From the NCBI GenBank assembly GCA_033439265.1, contig JAVTVX010000013.1, positions 5,606,501 to 5,670,500 of the forward strand: a DNA stretch of 64,000 nucleotides, read 5' to 3'. Under the pieces are notes generated by a model, which was not told where the DNA came from, made no database searches, and saw only the letters and a program-made list of their open reading frames with translations. Origin of the DNA: Dillenia suffruticosa (lineage: Eukaryota; Streptophyta; Magnoliopsida; Dilleniales; Dilleniaceae). A program made the position numbers and the translations under genes. The first letter of the stretch is position 1; every line of letters begins with the position of its first letter. Positions 60,556-64,000 of this stretch are shown piece after piece.

Positions 60556-63500
60556 CTTATACCTTTTATCTATGAAAAAAAGGGAAAATTAGACATTCAT
60601 TTCTTTTGTATCAATTAATCCATCTTTTAACAAAAGAAAGTATAGAAAATCAAAATATTGATATCAATATGTTTATCGATAATAATTTTAGATGTGATAT
60701 TAGAAAATTTTAATGTCAATTTCACTAATATTAGAATCCAGAGAATTATTGATAGGTGGAGAGTTTATTGTAGCTCAATCATTATTAAAAAATTAATATG
60801 AAAATTAGGTATTGTGAGATTAAGACTACCTAGGATCTAGGATCAAATCGTCTTTTCCTTCCTTTTCATTCCTTTTCAAGGCTTTCTTTTCTTGAGATAT
60901 TTTTCTTCTTCTACGATGTCCTACCTAGTTTTTGCCGGCCAAACTCAATTTCTCATTGGTTGTGACCATGACTATTATATATGATAACTTACAAGAGTTG
61001 GTGTGTCATTAAATAACAAAAAATAAAATACATATTTTAAACAATACGAATATAACGTGAGTAGAATTATATCCACAGGGAACGACAGATCTATTTCTTT
61101 TAATAAAAATGAAAATGAAATATGAGGGGTTTTGATAAAATAATCTAAAATAACTAAACAAACAAATCATTGAAAATTTACTAAAACAAAATGATGAGAT
61201 AATATCAATTGAAGGAAAAGATGTCAATTAAGATAAAACCTAACCAAAGGAGTTATTTCCGCCTTGATGTGTTTGATTGATCATCGATACAAAAATTATT
61301 TGATATTATGCGAATAAATTGGTTATAGTCACTAAATACCACGAAACGACCAATCTCTCCTTACTTTTTCGGTAATCAAGATACCATCGTTAATTATTTT
61401 TTAATCGAAAGATAACCCAAGAGATCTTCGTTGGATTTAATGTTTCGACAACATTAAAATTTAGAGAGATCCAATTCTAATCAGTAAATTCCAATCTTGA
61501 TTTATTTAAATTAGATTACCTAATCTCTTGACATAAATCCTACCGCTTGCGATGCCATAAAATTATGTCAATTACCACTCCATTAAAAATACACAAATTT
61601 TGCTATTTTTAAATGGTAGTAGACTATTCTAGGGTTATTAAACATAGATCTCTATTTAACAATCCCAAAACAATCATAAACACTAAACATAGAGATTAAA
61701 TAAATACCCACAAATATCAAGCAAATAAAATCATTTAGATCTCACAATTATCATTCATCAAGGGTTCAATAATCCTTTGACTAGAAAAATAAATTAAAAC
61801 AAAATCATTTAAAAAGAAAAACTCACAAATTAAATTAAAAATGAAAAGAAAATATTGGACTACATGGACAATGGCTGCCGGCTGCTACTGTAGACGTGAA
61901 TAGTGCCACCCCTAAGGGGGCTGCCCGTCTACCTCCTCCAAAATTTTTCCTCAAAGGTATGGAATACTCCTATATATATATATATGAGTAGAAAACCTTA
62001 AAATTCTTTCCTTATTCAAATTGGTTTTTAAGAAGGAATAAAACTCTCTAAAAGATAATATTCTAGAAATTTAAAATAAAACAAAAGTTCCTAAAAATAT
62101 GAAATTTACATTTTCAAAAATTTCTTTTCCTAAATATTAAGAATGAAATAAAAATTTTCAATATCTCTAATTCCATCCCAATTTTCTCTTGAATGTGTAA
62201 CTGGGAAAGAAAAATTTTACTGCATTAAAACTTCAAAATCTCTTGCTTGTCTCTTGAAATCCACGTGCTAATGAAAGAGTATTGCTGTCCAATTTTTCAT
62301 ACTTTACAAAATTGCTCCAATTTAGCTCATTTTTCTTCATTTTCCATAATAAGTCTCCTCCTAAATCAAATGTCACAAAACATAAATATTAGTGTAATAT
62401 TTATTCAAAAATAATACAAAATCAATCGCAAATATTACACTTATTTAAGCCCTATCAAATTCCCCCACACCTATATGATACTTGTCCTCAAGTATCTCTA
62501 ACTAAAATAAAATTAAAACTATCCAATCTATTTTTTTCTTCCAAGCGTCCAAATTAACAATTACTATAAGAGTTAAACCAAAAATACAATCGAAATAACA
62601 AGTATGTCATAGCATTCTGCACTAAAACAACCTCTACATATCCCAACAGTCACTTATGAAATCAAAACAGCAAGATTTGACAATCCTCTCTAAGGGGTCA
62701 CTCTAATGCACTCGAAAGGGTGAAAAATATTTCAATAACACTCAATTCAACACATTGGAATTGGCATTACCATATGTTTGCAAATATATCAAATTTCCAC
62801 CACTTAAAAATTAGAATTTCATGCATCAATCTAAAGGTCTTTCATTTGGTTGTAACGTGGCTAGAGTTAGGGGTAGGATAAAAGGGAATATCAATGGTTA
62901 AAAACGTACCAAAAGAAATATATAATTAACTACATAATTCTCATAATATCGATTGATCTTTGTCTCAAGCAATCAACAAACAAAATTTGACTTTTTGCTC
63001 TTCAAATATATAGCCAACAGCAAATAATATACAAGATGTCAAACGATTTATCAATTTTTCATAATTGAAGTATGAATAAATTTTCAATCAAAATACAATA
63101 CTTCTCTTTCTCATCCACTTTTTTTTTTTCTTTTCTTTTTTTTTTCAGCATTTTCTTTTGTTTTTTTTTTTTGTTTTCTCTTGCTTTTTTTTCCGAACAT
63201 ATATCATCTTCATGAAAATGTCAACATCAAAATTCCAATCATCATCTTCCTATTGAGGCGAACATAAAACCAAAATCATGCAATTAAATATATATACCTT
63301 TGGTACAAGGATTTGAAATGAAGGCTAAAATCAAAGGCTAGGTGTTGTATTGAGTGGGTTTTAAAGAAGGAAAAGGGTAAAGGCTCAAATTGGGTAACTA
63401 AGGGTTTATGAAATCAGGGTATGGATTTTAAGAAAGCCAAAAATGGGGTAAAATCTAAGTGCATTTATCATTTCAATGCATAAAATCCTATATGTAGTCT

Positions 63501-64000
63501 CGAAATGTATAACAATGCAAGTTCTAGAATGTGCAATCCAAGTGTGATAAGCACTCATCAAGAAAAATAATTTCAAACACAAAGATTGAATTTGCTCGTT
63601 TATGGCTCAAAACCTCACTTTTTAAGTAGGGTTTATATCAAATCTTTGCATGCTCATCATTCAAAGAAAACTATTAAAGACATGAGCAGTCATCTCAAGT
63701 ATAAAAACCATTGATACAAGTCATTTTCTATATATCTCTAGCCAACCAAATAGCATACATCAACAAAGAAAACTCGGAATTTTTTTTTTATTTTTTTTTT
63801 ATTTTTGAAGAAACAAAATTTAAACTAATGTAATAAAAAAAACAAATATAGTGTCAAAAACTAAAACAAAGAGAAAAACACCTAACATCCCCCCATACCT
63901 AAATCATACATTATCCTCAATGTATGCTCAAGTTAAGAGAGAAAAAAAATGTATAAATAAATCAAATAAAATAAAAAAAAACAAAGAACAAAGAAATAAA
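60556..64000. other. Spacer, probably non-coding DNA of an old LTR retroelement
   Basis: No gene is seen. ATTATATCCACAGGGAACGAC at about 61067-61087 resembles a phrase common in plant LTR retroelement non-coding regions. Two related sequences, TTCCCCCACACCTATATGAT (62460) and ATCCCCCCATACCTAAATCA (63888), are each followed by a 'tCCTCAA-GTAT' type block. No LTR pair or coding domain was found, so the element, if real, extends beyond the window or is decayed. Confidence 0.4.

Overview
The window is nuclear DNA from a flowering plant, almost certainly a eudicot. The genes are split by AT-rich introns with GT-AG borders, the spacers are AT-rich and full of retroelement debris, and every recognised protein belongs to a plant family: PMI1-related, plant GPCAT, class XI myosin, plastid threonine synthase, VIP3 and a DUF761-like proline-rich protein. 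The species cannot be named from the sequence.

Layout. (1) 1-1469, minus: first coding exon of a PMI1-RELATED 1 (PMIR1) gene, cut by the window edge. (2) 1482-9628: spacer with SINE-like copies and a 237-bp retroposed insert flanked by a 17-bp target-site duplication. (3) 9629-12827, plus: complete eight-exon glycerophosphocholine acyltransferase gene, 388 aa. (4) 15013-29831, minus: complete 39-exon class XI myosin gene, 1530 aa, closest to the XI-1/MYA1 type, with its start codon alone at the end of exon 1 and one GC-AG intron. (5) 29832-45808: 16-kb gene-poor spacer dominated by a 7003-bp Ty1-copia element (36647-43649, minus) with 483-bp LTRs and a TATAT target-site duplication. Its LTRs differ at only 7 positions, yet its coding region is riddled with stops. 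(6) 45809-47793, plus: two-exon chloroplast threonine synthase, 519 aa. (7) 49761-53921, minus: two-exon VIP3 (WD40 subunit of the Paf1 complex), 326 aa, with about 17 residues missing in the last blade and a 3.2-kb intron holding a degenerate repeat array. (8) 55755-57341, minus: intronless 528-aa proline-rich membrane protein. (9) 57342-64000: no gene seen, with SINE remnants and probable LTR-retroelement non-coding DNA.

The genes are independently transcribed housekeeping or cell-biology genes: chloroplast movement, phospholipid recycling, organelle transport, threonine synthesis and transcription elongation. They do not form a pathway cluster. The convergent threonine synthase/VIP3 pair matches what I remember as neighbouring Arabidopsis loci, so it may be old microsynteny. 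The most notable non-genic feature is a SINE-like family present about a dozen times on both strands, several copies bounded by clear target-site duplications. No prokaryote-type operon, CRISPR array or defence system is present.
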